A stretch of DNA of 64,000 bases, taken from DATHTS01 sp041940425. Its GTDB lineage: Bacteria > Acidobacteriota > Blastocatellia > Pyrinomonadales > Pyrinomonadaceae. Each line of letters opens with the position of its first letter. Position 1 is the first letter of the stretch. The position numbers and the translations under genes are program-made. Positions 32,881 through 40,521 of this stretch are shown here, one piece after another. The stretch lies in assembly GCA_041940425.1 (NCBI GenBank), contig JBGTSF010000016.1, positions 6,714-70,713 on the forward strand, in the 5' to 3' direction. The notes under the pieces are model-generated. The model did not search any database. It was not told where the DNA came from and saw only the letters and a program-made list of their open reading frames with translations.

Positions 32881-34456
32881 TTGGGCGTTTCTTGGTTTCT
32901 CAAAACGTAAGACTATGAAACTTATTAAAATCTGGCACATATCTTATTTAATTTTAATAATTCTCTTTTTGAGTAGCTTTACTGCGAGCGGACAGAAACG
33001 GCAACAAACTCAACAGACTGGGAAAACGCCTACACAAATATCTTTAACTTCGCGCCAGATAGCTGAAAAAGTTTCAAAATCAGTGGTGCTTATCGTAACG
33101 CAAGATGCGGATGGTGAACTGTTAGCTCAAGGAAGCGGATTCTTTTACAGTGTTCCACTTTCTGCAAACAAATCTAGTGGGCAACTTGTTAATGGCAAAA
33201 CGAATTTAGTGGCAACAAATCTTCATGTCTTTAAGCGTGCGTGGCAAGGATACGTCAAAACTTTGAATGACGGAGCAACCTACAAAATCAAACAAATTGT
33301 AGGTATTGATTTACTACGTGATTTATGTGTGTTAGAAATTCAGGGAATATCTAGTTTGCCGCTTACGCTTGGAAACTCTGACCAAATTGCTGTCGGTGAT
33401 GATATTTACGCGGTAGGAAATCCCAAAGGACTTGAAGGCTCTTTTTCAAAAGGAATTGTGAGCAGTATCCGACAAAAACTAGGTTTAATTCAGATAGATG
33501 CTGCAATTTCATCAGGTTCAAGCGGCGGTGCTGTTGTCAATAATCGCGGTGAAGTTATCGGTGTGGTAGTTTCGAGCCTCAGCAGCGGACAAAATTTAAA
33601 TTTTGCCATTCCTTCAAATTACTTGGCGCAGTTGCCGCTAACTTGGCAAGCATCGGTCAATGCGGCTGGCGCACTTGCAATAACTGAAAAAGAAGATGAA
33701 GGACTTTTGGGAAACGTGCGTATTGTAATGACTAAAGAAGCAGAAATTGATAATAGTAGAGATACACCGATAGAAGCAGAACCAAAACTAAAATTACGCA
33801 AAGAATATAATGAACTTGGTGAGAGCATTAGATATACTTCTTATGGTAATAATAATGATGTCAGAATGGATATGATAATTGAGTATGATGAGCGTGGTTT
33901 AAAGTCTTACTCAACTATGAGTTTTAGAGGAGAAAAAAAAGGAGAAAAGAGATACACTGACGCTGAAAATCTAGACTTAAAATTAAACTACCGAAGTTAC
34001 AGCATTACAAAAGAAAGTGAATATACCTCTGCAAACAATTTAAAGGTTAAAAAAGCTGTTACTTATGACCGCAACGGACGCGAAATTGAAGACGTAAGGC
34101 GAGTGTCTGATGGCACGAACCTGAAAATACTCATAAAATATGATAGCGAAGGTAGAAAGATTGAAGAGCAAAGATTTAGAAATGGAGTGTTAGAAGACGT
34201 TTATCAATTTGTTTATAAAATTGATGGGCGCGGAAATTGGATTAGGCAGACTGAATTCTACTCTTCACCTAAATTTCCTGATGTGAGACCTATTCCAACG
34301 AAAGTAGTTTATCGAGAAATTGTTTACTATTAAGAATGAATACAATTTTAAAGTTGAAATGTTCTTATAAAGACACGCCCAACAAGTCATTGCACCGAAG
34401 CGCGAAATAAACTCTGGCTTGCGTGTAGCCGATTTCGCGCTCGGTGAACTCCGCCG
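32881..34456 (+). mobile_element. Complete integron-type gene cassette (1576 bp)
   Basis: The left edge reads ACAAAGTTGGGC, a GTTRRRY core (cleavage G32880/T32881) preceded by ACAAA as in attI1-like sites. The right edge is an attC ending GTTAGAC (cleavage G34456/T34457). The attC outer arm GCCCAAC is the exact complement of the cassette's own left end GTTGGGC, and the match extends outward to ACACGCCCAAC against GTTGGGCGTTT with one mismatch. This relation is required when a circular cassette opens at its own attC. One AT-rich gene fills the cassette. No integrase gene is in the window. Confidence 0.82.
32915..34333 (+). CDS. Exported trypsin-like serine protease with YD-repeat-like tail (cassette gene)
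   Basis: A signal helix (YLILIILFLSSFTASGQ) precedes a chymotrypsin-fold domain of the S1C type. The catalytic triad is visible: His in VATNLHVFKRAW, Asp in LLRDLCVLEI and Ser in SSGSSGGAVVNNRGEVIGVV. From about residue 290 to the end, short repeats with the pattern YdxxGrxi (EYDERGLKSYSTMSF, YDRNGREIEDVRR, YDSEGRKIEEQRF, IDGRGNWIRQTEF) resemble RHS/YD-type beta repeats. Base composition is clearly more AT-rich than the flanking genes, and it lies alone in an integron cassette, so it is probably acquired. Start ATG 32915, 34 bp inside the cassette. Confidence 0.85.
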   Translation: MKLIKIWHISYLILIILFLSSFTASGQKRQQTQQTGKTPTQISLTSRQIAEKVSKSVVLIVTQDADGELLAQGSGFFYSVPLSANKSSGQLVNGKTNLVATNLHVFKRAWQGYVKTLNDGATYKIKQIVGIDLLRDLCVLEIQGISSLPLTLGNSDQIAVGDDIYAVGNPKGLEGSFSKGIVSSIRQKLGLIQIDAAISSGSSGGAVVNNRGEVIGVVVSSLSSGQNLNFAIPSNYLAQLPLTWQASVNAAGALAITEKEDEGLLGNVRIVMTKEAEIDNSRDTPIEAEPKLKLRKEYNELGESIRYTSYGNNNDVRMDMIIEYDERGLKSYSTMSFRGEKKGEKRYTDAENLDLKLNYRSYSITKESEYTSANNLKVKKAVTYDRNGREIEDVRRVSDGTNLKILIKYDSEGRKIEEQRFRNGVLEDVYQFVYKIDGRGNWIRQTEFYSSPKFPDVRPIPTKVVYREIVYY

Positions 34457-34462
34457 TTAGAC
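34377..34462 (+). other. attC recombination site
   Basis: GCCCAAC (RYYYAAC, 34377-34383) and GTTAGAC (GTTRRRY, 34456-34462) bound an imperfect palindrome. Inner arms GCACCGAAGCGCGAAAT and ATTTCGCGCTCGGTGAAC pair with at least two unpaired bases on one strand, like the extrahelical bases that orient attC folding. The loop is about 25 nt. Length of 86 bp is normal. Confidence 0.82.
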
Positions 34463-34482
34463 AATAATAAAAATTTGAATAA

Positions 34483-34782
34483 AAGCGTATCCGAATTTCG
34501 ATACGCTTCCACATTTTTCGGGTTTTTGTATGGAAATGATGCAAAAAATTGCGGGAAATTGATAAATGTTGCGTTACATTTGCCAAATGTAACGCAACAT
34601 TTATCGTTTGTAACGATACCTTCGTCAAATGTAACGATACATTTCACGAATGTAACGATACATTTCACGAATGTAACGATACATTTAGCAAATGTAGGCA
34701 AACATTTACCTGTTTTCCGTTCAAAAAGCGGCGAAAATTCGCTATTTAAATCCAACAAATAAAACACAAAGGAGCTTTTTGT
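34483..34782. repeat. Palindrome plus 21-nt tandem array; no credible gene
   Basis: After a small hairpin (AAGCGTAT/ATACGCTT, 34483-34508) comes a perfect palindrome with 21-bp arms at 34561-34581 and 34585-34605 (GATAAATGTTGCGTTACATT). Next are roughly four 21-nt units of the form AATGTAACGATACATTTCAC up to about 34710. Because 21 is a multiple of 3, long frames stay open on both strands, with peptides such as KCNDTFHE; these overlap each other and look like by-products. The stretch separates the cassette from the fibronectin gene. Confidence 0.8.
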
Positions 34783-35382
34783 ATGAAATTTCCAAGAACA
34801 GAAGCCGAAATCATCACGCTCGCACAGCAGATCGAAAACGGCTTGAAAAATAACTCGAATCTCGGAAGCTCGCCCGTTTCGGACACGGAATTTTCGGCGA
34901 TGCTGACGGCTTTTTTAGCGAAACGCGATCAGATCGTTGCCGCGCAAGCCGCACTCGGCGAAATGCACGACGAAAAAGACGATCTGCTCGACGACCTGAC
35001 CGACGCGATGCAGCGCGTCATTGACTACACCGCCTCGGTTTCGAACAACGACCCGACCGAACTCGCTTCGATCGGCTGGAGCGCGCCCGGCGAACCGACC
35101 AAACAGCCGCCCGGACAACCGCGCTCTCTGGAAATGATCAATCAAACCGACACGACCGTTTTTCTCGATTGGAAAAACCCGACCGACGGCGGGCGCGTCG
35201 CTTCCTACCGCGTCGAACGCCGCGAACGTCCGAGCGGACCCTGGGAAACCTGCGGCGCAACCAATGTAACCGAGCTTCTTTTGACCAACCAGCCGCGCGG
35301 CAAAGAACTCGAATACCGCATCATCGCCTTTAACTCGAACGGCGATTCGACCCCGAGCAACACCGTCGCGGCGGTTTTGTAA
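34783..35382 (+). CDS. Fibronectin type III domain protein
   Basis: Residues 1-95 are mostly helical (TEAEIITLAQQIENGLKNNS; AAQAALGEMHDEKDDLLDDL). Residues 105-199 form one fibronectin III domain: PRSLEMINQTDTTVFLDWKN, SYRVERRERPSGPWE, EYRIIAFNSNGDSTPSNT. No signal peptide is evident. A strong ribosome site (AAAGGAG) precedes the ATG. It is GC-rich like the chromosomal genes, in contrast to the cassette just upstream. Function unknown; FN3 domains usually mediate binding. Confidence 0.8.
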   Translation: MKFPRTEAEIITLAQQIENGLKNNSNLGSSPVSDTEFSAMLTAFLAKRDQIVAAQAALGEMHDEKDDLLDDLTDAMQRVIDYTASVSNNDPTELASIGWSAPGEPTKQPPGQPRSLEMINQTDTTVFLDWKNPTDGGRVASYRVERRERPSGPWETCGATNVTELLLTNQPRGKELEYRIIAFNSNGDSTPSNTVAAVL

Positions 35383-35390
35383 GGGATGAA

Positions 35391-35424
35391 GGATGAATGA
35401 AGCGTCTGCTTCATTCATCCTTTT
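35391..35424 (+). terminator. Rho-independent terminator after the FN3 gene
   Basis: GGATGAATGAAG pairs perfectly with CTTCATTCATCC, followed by TTTT, 8 bp after the stop codon. Confidence 0.8.
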
Positions 35425-35432
35425 GATCAGTG

Positions 35433-35507
35433 CAGAAGCCCGCGCGTCAGCAAGGGCGGACTAATTCAATCTTGAATATTCCGCCCTTGCTGACGCGCGG
35501 GCTTCTG
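35433..35507. repeat. REP-like inverted repeat, family 1
   Basis: CAGAAGCCCGCGCGTCAGCA (35433-35452 and on to 35460) pairs perfectly with the arm at 35480-35507 ending GCGCGGGCTTCTG, around an AT-rich loop of about 20 nt. The same sequence family lies in frame inside kmo at 56704-56779. No RAYT/IS200-type transposase gene is visible in the window. Confidence 0.85.
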
Positions 35508-35575
35508 TTTGAAAAAAAATATCGAACGGGCGGAAAATTGTGATAAAGTTTATGAAAAAAAAAGAGGTTTTGAAT

Positions 35576-36883
35576 ATGAAAACCTTCAACAGCAAAATAA
35601 TAAAACTTTCCTTTTTTCTCGTCTTGATTCTTTTTTTCGGTCAGACGGCTTCGAGTCAGGAAGACAAATGTGTTCAGCCGGTTTCAATAGGCGACATTTC
35701 CGAAAGATTTAAATCGGATTCAGGCAAAGGCAAATCTGTCCAACAAACGAATGAAGAATTGATAAATGAAATCGTTGAACGCAAAGTAAATTTCAAACCG
35801 GCTGAGATTAACGAAAAGACTTTGAAAAAAGCGGGCGCAACCGATCTGTTGTTAAAGACTATTCGTGAAAACCCGTCAAAATATCCCAGTGAATTAGGGT
35901 GCTGGTATCAAAAATATGTTGATAACTATCAGTCAGACGATCCTGAAAAATTGAAAATAGCATTAGAAGCGGCAAAAGAGTATGCCAGAATCTGTGAAAG
36001 TAAATACTTTTGCAACATTGATGAACTTCAATACTTTAAAGAACATATCTTAAAGCTGGAAAGAGCCATTAAATCAAAGTCTGCGATTTCGAGTCAGGGA
36101 AGCGACTGCTCACAATCAGACCGAATTTCAGTTAGTTATATTCTCTCCAAATTTATATTTACCTCGCGCATAACAAAACCTGCCGAACCGATCAACGAAA
36201 AATTGGTTGAAGAAATTATCGAACGCAAAGTAAATTTTCGATTGGATGCGGAGAATAAAAAATCTCTGAAAGAAGCGGGCGCGAGCGATTTGTTACTAAA
36301 AACTATTTCCGAAAATTATCAGCCGGGAAGTGAGATCGAGGCGGAGCGTTTATATCATATTTACATGAACAATTATCAATCGAACAAAATCGAGAATTTA
36401 AAGATGGCTATAGATGCCGCGAAAGAGTTTGTCAAAAAATTTGAAAAAGACGGGTGTTATGCGGAGCAAGTCAAATACTTTAAGGATGCGATTCCAATGC
36501 TGGAGCCGGATTATCATCCGCCCAGAGATCCGAAAATTGATCTCAAATGGAAACTCCTCGCCCATCTTACAGATAAATACAAAGCGAAAAATTGGAACGA
36601 AATTTTCGCTCTCGGCGAAAAAGTTTTAGAGATTGATCCCGAATTTACGCCTTTGATAATCGTGCTTGCCGGAGTCGGTTTCGATCAGGCGAAACTAAAA
36701 GGGGAGAAAAGCGAATTTAACGATAAAACCATTCGCTACGCCGAACTCGCCGTCAAATTGCTAGAAGCCGAAAAGGAAACTCAAAACAAATACGGCGCGT
36801 TAGATTACGAATACAAAACAAAAGCCGAGGCTCTGGAAAAAATGAAGCAAATCCTCGACTTTATGAAAAATCAAAATTTGTAA
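35576..36883 (+). CDS. Exported protein with an internal duplication, unknown function
   Basis: Signal peptide IIKLSFFLVLILFFGQTASS. Two halves of the protein carry a clear duplicate of about 40 residues: INEIVERKVNFKPAEINEKT then LKKAGATDLLLKTIRENP, and VEEIIERKVNFRLDAENKKS then LKEAGASDLLLKTISENY. Each is followed by a helical YKxYxxNYQSdxxEnLKxAl-type stretch. The last 110 residues look TPR-like (WNEIFALGEKVLEIDPEFTP). I do not recognise a named family. ATG 35576 follows AAAGAGG. Composition is slightly AT-rich. Confidence 0.75.
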   Translation: MKTFNSKIIKLSFFLVLILFFGQTASSQEDKCVQPVSIGDISERFKSDSGKGKSVQQTNEELINEIVERKVNFKPAEINEKTLKKAGATDLLLKTIRENPSKYPSELGCWYQKYVDNYQSDDPEKLKIALEAAKEYARICESKYFCNIDELQYFKEHILKLERAIKSKSAISSQGSDCSQSDRISVSYILSKFIFTSRITKPAEPINEKLVEEIIERKVNFRLDAENKKSLKEAGASDLLLKTISENYQPGSEIEAERLYHIYMNNYQSNKIENLKMAIDAAKEFVKKFEKDGCYAEQVKYFKDAIPMLEPDYHPPRDPKIDLKWKLLAHLTDKYKAKNWNEIFALGEKVLEIDPEFTPLIIVLAGVGFDQAKLKGEKSEFNDKTIRYAELAVKLLEAEKETQNKYGALDYEYKTKAEALEKMKQILDFMKNQNL

Positions 36884-36941
36884 AAAACCGCGCCCGAACC
36901 GATTAAATAATTTTCACGTTGGAAAGCTTTATAGTAAATGA

Positions 36942-37117
36942 ATCCCGAAGGGATTTTTCGTTAATAGCCCCGCGATTTATCGCGGGGTGTAGATGACAAG
37001 CAAAAACGAGTCCCGTAGGGACGGAAGAATCCGTCGTCCCTACGGGACTCGCCGCATTTATCAATCGAAAAACCCACGATAAATCGCGGGGCTATTGACA
37101 GATGCTCCTACGGAGCA
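36942..37117. repeat. Cluster of REP-like hairpins, partly nested
   Basis: Arms AATAGCCCCGCGATTTATCG (36963-36982) and CGATAAATCGCGGGGCTATT (37077-37096) pair perfectly over 20 bp and enclose a second perfect hairpin with 17-bp arms CGAGTCCCGTAGGGACG at 37007-37023 and 37035-37051. Smaller hairpins (ATCCCGAAGGGAT at 36942; TGCTCCTACGGAGCA at 37103) flank them. It fills the 250-bp gap between convergent genes; no gene is seen. Confidence 0.85.
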
Positions 37118-37137
37118 AAATTTTGAGGATCACTTTT

Positions 37138-37998
37138 TTAATAACTTCCGACAGCAACATCCGACTTCACGCCGCTCGCTTCCTGCGCGATCTTTACGCC
37201 GACGCTTGCGCCGATTCGGGTTGCTCCGGCTTCGAACATTTTTCGCGCATCGTCAATTCCTTTTACCCCGCCCGACGCTTTGACACCGAGACTTCTGCCG
37301 ACTGTTCGACGCATTAACGCAACATCGTCGGCGGTCGCGCCGCCTTTGGCAAAGCCGGTCGAAGTTTTAACAAAATCCGCGCCCGCGTTTTTCGATGCGA
37401 GACAGGCGCGAACTTTTTCTTCGTCGGTTAAAAGCGCGGTTTCGATGATGACTTTCAGCAAAACTTTGTTTTCGTGCGCGGCTTCGGCGACGGCGCGAAT
37501 GTCGTCTTCGACCGCGCAATCATCGCCCGATTTCAACGCGCCGATGTTGATGACCATATCAACTTCTCTCGCGCCGTTAAAAATCGCGCGGCGCGCTTCG
37601 TATGCTTTCACGTCCGGCAAAGTCGCGCCCAGAGGAAAACCAATCACCGTGCAGACCGGAATATCCGAGCCTTTCAAAAATTCGGCGGCGCGTTTCACCC
37701 AAGAAGGATTGACGCAGACCGAAGCAAAGCCGAATTGAATCGCTTCGTTACAGAGTTTTTTGATGTCGCTTTCGGACGCTTCGGGTTTCAAAAGCGTGTG
37801 GTCAATCAAACTCGCCCAATCGTGCGCCGTCGCCGTTTCGCCCAAAACAATGCCGATGCGCGACGCGCCCGCGTCAACGATGCGTTCGACATCAGCGCGG
37901 CAAAACGAGCCGCTGTATTCGCCCGCGCCGCCGTCGAGTTTCGACAAAACGAGATCGGTGATCTGTTCGACAAGTTGTTCGTAATTTCCGTTAATCAT
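37138..37998 (-). CDS. deoC: Deoxyribose-phosphate aldolase with N-terminal extension
   Basis: Splits 2-deoxyribose 5-phosphate into acetaldehyde and glyceraldehyde 3-phosphate. Core residues are present: LIDHTLLKPEAS, EVDMVINIGALKSG (Asp), the Schiff-base Lys in DFVKTSTGFAKGGAT and Lys in GVKASGGVKG. The 286-residue protein carries about 60 extra N-terminal residues. Residues 4-21 (GNYEQLVEQITDLVLSKL) form an amphipathic helix joined by a Gly/Ser-rich linker, the layout of bacterial microcompartment encapsulation peptides. The RpiB-like gene nearby has a comparable extension. No shell gene is in the window. Start ATG 37998; an upstream TTG lies in repeat DNA. Confidence 0.93.
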   Translation of the reverse strand: MINGNYEQLVEQITDLVLSKLDGGAGEYSGSFCRADVERIVDAGASRIGIVLGETATAHDWASLIDHTLLKPEASESDIKKLCNEAIQFGFASVCVNPSWVKRAAEFLKGSDIPVCTVIGFPLGATLPDVKAYEARRAIFNGAREVDMVINIGALKSGDDCAVEDDIRAVAEAAHENKVLLKVIIETALLTDEEKVRACLASKNAGADFVKTSTGFAKGGATADDVALMRRTVGRSLGVKASGGVKGIDDARKMFEAGATRIGASVGVKIAQEASGVKSDVAVGSY

Positions 37999-38000
37999 AA

Positions 38001-38070
38001 GTTCAAGGTTCAAGGTTCAAGGTTCAAGGTAAAGCTGAAACTTTGAACCTTGAACTTTGAACTTTGAACT
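38001..38070. repeat. Inverted repeat of 7-nt units directly upstream of deoC
   Basis: Four tandem TTCAAGG units (38001-38030) face CTTTGAAC units (38040-38070). The element fills the whole gap between the deoC start codon and the end of the Uma2 gene and would form a hairpin in the deoC leader. Confidence 0.88.
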
Positions 38071-38713
38071 AAACGAGTTTCCATTCCTGCAAAATTTCCA
38101 TCAAACCGGGCAGATTTTCCTGCCAGAGCCAATCGGTTTTTATCCAAAGATTTTCGATCACGCGGCTTTCAAAAACGCCGTCGGCTGAAACGGGAAGCAT
38201 TTTGTATTTTCCGTTTTCGTCAAAACCGTAAAAAATCGCCGTTCGCGTATTCGGATCAATTGTCCAATACTCTCTGACACCAGCCATTTCGTATTCCCGG
38301 AACTTATCCTGCGTGTCGCGTTCGATGCTTTCGGGCGAAAGAATCTCGATTATCAGATCGGCTTTTCCGTCAACATACTGTTTTTCGACGCGATGCAGAT
38401 TTTCGTTGGAAACGAACATAAGGTCGGGCTGTCTGCCCGAAGGTCGAAAATCGAATTTTATCTGAAACGGCGACGGAATAACTTCACCGATTTTTTTCGC
38501 TTCAACCCAAAATTGCAGAATTGCGGTTAAAAATCTGCATAATTGCTGATGTCTCAAACTGGGATTACTCATTTTGATCACCTCGCCGTCAACCCATTCG
38601 AACCAGCCTTCTTCGCCGTTCCATTCGAGAAATTTTCGATAGGAAATCGTATCGCGCGGCAGAGTCGGCGGCGTGGAAGCGGTTGATGTGATTTCGGCGG
38701 TTAGATTTTCCAT
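38069..38713 (-). CDS. Uma2 family endonuclease-like protein (DUF820)
   Basis: A PD-(D/E)XK-fold protein of unknown cellular role, abundant in cyanobacteria, acidobacteria and related groups. Visible motifs: YRKFLEWNGEEGWFEWVDGE, the acidic GRQPDLMFV, ADLIIEILSPESIERDTQDK and FREYEMAGVREYWTIDPN. The start at ATG 38713 gives a protein of about 214 residues; a longer frame to 38788 would overlap rpiB. It sits between rpiB and deoC on the same strand, 31 bp after rpiB. Confidence 0.87.
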   Translation of the reverse strand: MENLTAEITSTASTPPTLPRDTISYRKFLEWNGEEGWFEWVDGEVIKMSNPSLRHQQLCRFLTAILQFWVEAKKIGEVIPSPFQIKFDFRPSGRQPDLMFVSNENLHRVEKQYVDGKADLIIEILSPESIERDTQDKFREYEMAGVREYWTIDPNTRTAIFYGFDENGKYKMLPVSADGVFESRVIENLWIKTDWLWQENLPGLMEILQEWKLV

Positions 38714-38744
38714 CAGATTTACCTCGCTTGACCTCTCGATTTTA

Positions 38745-39536
38745 TCACTTTTTATACTGCTTTTCGATTGCGTCAATTTTCCCGACACGCTTTTTATGAC
38801 GCTCTTCCGAAATTTCGCTGGTCAGAAATGCTTCGACGATCTGTTTTATCTCGTCGAAGGAATTTTGCCCGCTTCCGAGAGTCAAAACATTCGCGCCGTT
38901 ATGCTCGCGCGAATTTTTGGCGAGCGCGACATTGTAGCAAGCGGCGGCGCGGACATTCGGGACTTTGTTTGCCGCCATCGCGCTTCCTATCCCTGCGCCG
39001 TCAATAATGATCCCAACGTCGGCGTGCTTTCGCCCGACCGCTTCGGCGACCAGATGCGCAAAATCGGGATAATCAACCGCGTCTTTCGAATTCGTGCCGC
39101 AATCGCGGACGCTCAAACCTAGTCCGGCGAGAAAATTTTTGAGCTGTTCCTTAAATTCAAAACCGCCGTGATCGCAACCGACGGCGACGGATTTTACTTT
39201 CAGCGACGCATTGCGAGAAGATTTTTTTATCAGAACGAGTTTTTTGTCGTTGACGATGTCCTGGGCGAGCGCGGTAAATTTCACATTTTCCGCCACGCGG
39301 ACGCGCGCGCCTTCGTCAAGCCCGCGCAGATCATCTTCGGTCAGGAGTTTTTTAGCCGATTCGTCGCGGTCAAATTCTTTTTCCGTCTTTTCTTTTAAGG
39401 AATTGACGACGACGCGCTTCGGAAAATTCTCACCCGCCTGTTTTTGCTCCGGTTGGGTTTCACCTTCGAGCGGAACATTTTCCAAAACCTGTTTTACAAG
39501 AGCGCGAACGCGGTCGCGCGTTTCTTTATCTGCCAT
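38745..39536 (-). CDS. rpiB: RpiB/LacAB-family sugar-phosphate isomerase with long N-terminal extension
   Basis: The C-terminal 150 residues are RpiB-like (VAVGCDHGGFEFKEQL; VDYPDFAHLVAEAVG; GAGIGSAMAANKVPNVRAA). The usual catalytic Cys of the ICG(T/S)G loop is Asp179 (IIIDGAGIGS), so the substrate or mechanism may differ from ribose-5-phosphate isomerase. About 113 extra N-terminal residues include an amphipathic helix (MADKETRDRVRALVKQVLEN), a charged linker, and LTEDDLRGLDEGARVRVAEN with ALAQDIVNDKKLVLI, which resembles a linker module of microcompartment proteins such as EutQ. Divergent from hpt across a palindrome. Confidence 0.85.
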   Translation of the reverse strand: MADKETRDRVRALVKQVLENVPLEGETQPEQKQAGENFPKRVVVNSLKEKTEKEFDRDESAKKLLTEDDLRGLDEGARVRVAENVKFTALAQDIVNDKKLVLIKKSSRNASLKVKSVAVGCDHGGFEFKEQLKNFLAGLGLSVRDCGTNSKDAVDYPDFAHLVAEAVGRKHADVGIIIDGAGIGSAMAANKVPNVRAAACYNVALAKNSREHNGANVLTLGSGQNSFDEIKQIVEAFLTSEISEERHKKRVGKIDAIEKQYKK

Positions 39537-39543
39537 ACATTTT

Positions 39544-39643
39544 GAGTTTGGAGAGTTTATAGAGTTGCGAGTTTTGAGAGTTAGCGGAAAATTGATGATT
39601 TGATAACTCTATAAACTCTCCAAACTCTCTAAACTCTCTAAAC
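39544..39643. repeat. Inverted repeat in the rpiB-hpt divergent promoter region
   Basis: GAGTTTGGAGAGTTTATAGA (39544 on) faces AACTCTATAAACTCTCCAAA and two further CTCTCTAAA units to 39643. The arms are in register with a one-unit slip, showing gain or loss of 8-10-nt units. It occupies half of the 193-bp intergenic region where both promoters must lie. Confidence 0.85.
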
Positions 39644-39729
39644 CATTTGAACCTTCCAGACTTGCTACATTTAACTAATTTGAATAGTATTTCCAAAATA
39701 CATTTCAATCAAATACAGGAAGCTAAAGA

Positions 39730-40302
39730 ATGTCAACACAAACCGCCGAAAATCAAACCGAATTTGCCAACCCGAATCTCGAAATCCTACATTCCGCTGA
39801 AGAAATAAAAAATCGCGTCGCCGAGATCGGCGCGGAGATCACGCGCGCTTACGCCGGAAAAGACTTGGTTCTGGTCGGCGTTCTCAAAGGCTCGGTCGTT
39901 TTTCTCGCCGATCTGATGCGCGAGATTGATCTGCCGCTGACAATAGATTTTATGTCGGTTTCGAGCTACAAGGACGGAACGGTTTCGACGGGCGATGTGG
40001 AAATTTTAAAAGACTTGACCAACCCGATCCGCGGGAAAGACGTGATCGTCTGTGAAGACATTATTGACACCGGCTTAACGCTTTTTCGACTGATGGAAAT
40101 CCTCGGTTCGCGCGGTGCAAATTCCTTAAAAATCGCCACGCTTCTTGATAAACCCGAACCGCGCATCAAAAAAGAACTCTCGATTGATTACTGCGGTTTT
40201 CAGATTCCGAACAAGTTCGTCGTCGGCTACGGCTTGGACGCGGCGGGAAGATATAGAAATCTGCCGTTTATCGGTGTCGTCAAAAATCCCGAAATCGCCT
40301 GA
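39730..40302 (+). CDS. hpt: Hypoxanthine phosphoribosyltransferase
   Basis: Salvages hypoxanthine or guanine with PRPP to IMP or GMP. The PRPP-binding motif DVIVCEDIIDTGLTLF is intact, along with LVLVGVLKGSVVFLADLMRE and the substrate segment VDY-type FVVGYGLDAAGRYRNLPFIG. The 190-residue length is typical. Divergent from the RpiB-like gene; with deoC this group suggests nucleoside and pentose turnover. Confidence 0.95.
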   Translation: MSTQTAENQTEFANPNLEILHSAEEIKNRVAEIGAEITRAYAGKDLVLVGVLKGSVVFLADLMREIDLPLTIDFMSVSSYKDGTVSTGDVEILKDLTNPIRGKDVIVCEDIIDTGLTLFRLMEILGSRGANSLKIATLLDKPEPRIKKELSIDYCGFQIPNKFVVGYGLDAAGRYRNLPFIGVVKNPEIA

Positions 40303-40405
40303 CAAAAAAACAAAATCCTATAATTTTTTTTTCGCTTTAAATGATTAGAAAATAAACGCTTGCATTTTTTATTAATTTGATCGCCGCGTTTTGGCGAAAA
40401 AACGA

Positions 40406-40435
40406 TTGACGCGGGCTTAAATTCTTTTGTATTCT
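40406..40435 (+). promoter_or_regulatory. Candidate sigma-70 promoter of the metalloprotease gene
   Basis: TTGACG (40406-40411) and TATTCT (40430-40435) with 18-bp spacing, about 87 bp before the ATG, in an AT-rich 220-bp intergenic stretch that shows no other feature. Confidence 0.5.
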
Positions 40436-40521
40436 CAAAAAACCCCCGGGATGTTTTATCGGTTGTTTTTTACCATCCGTTTTCCTATATACAAAATAAA
40501 TTTCAAGGAGTGAACCGATAA

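Noticed and set aside
32932..32947. A second sigma-54-like motif (TGGCACATATCTTATT)
   Set aside because: The -12 half lacks TTGC, and it lies inside the protease coding region.
34387..34767. Long frames on both strands through the 21-nt array, with CNDTF-type peptides
   Set aside because: They overlap one another and exist only because the repeat period is a multiple of three; no ribosome site or outside homology is visible.
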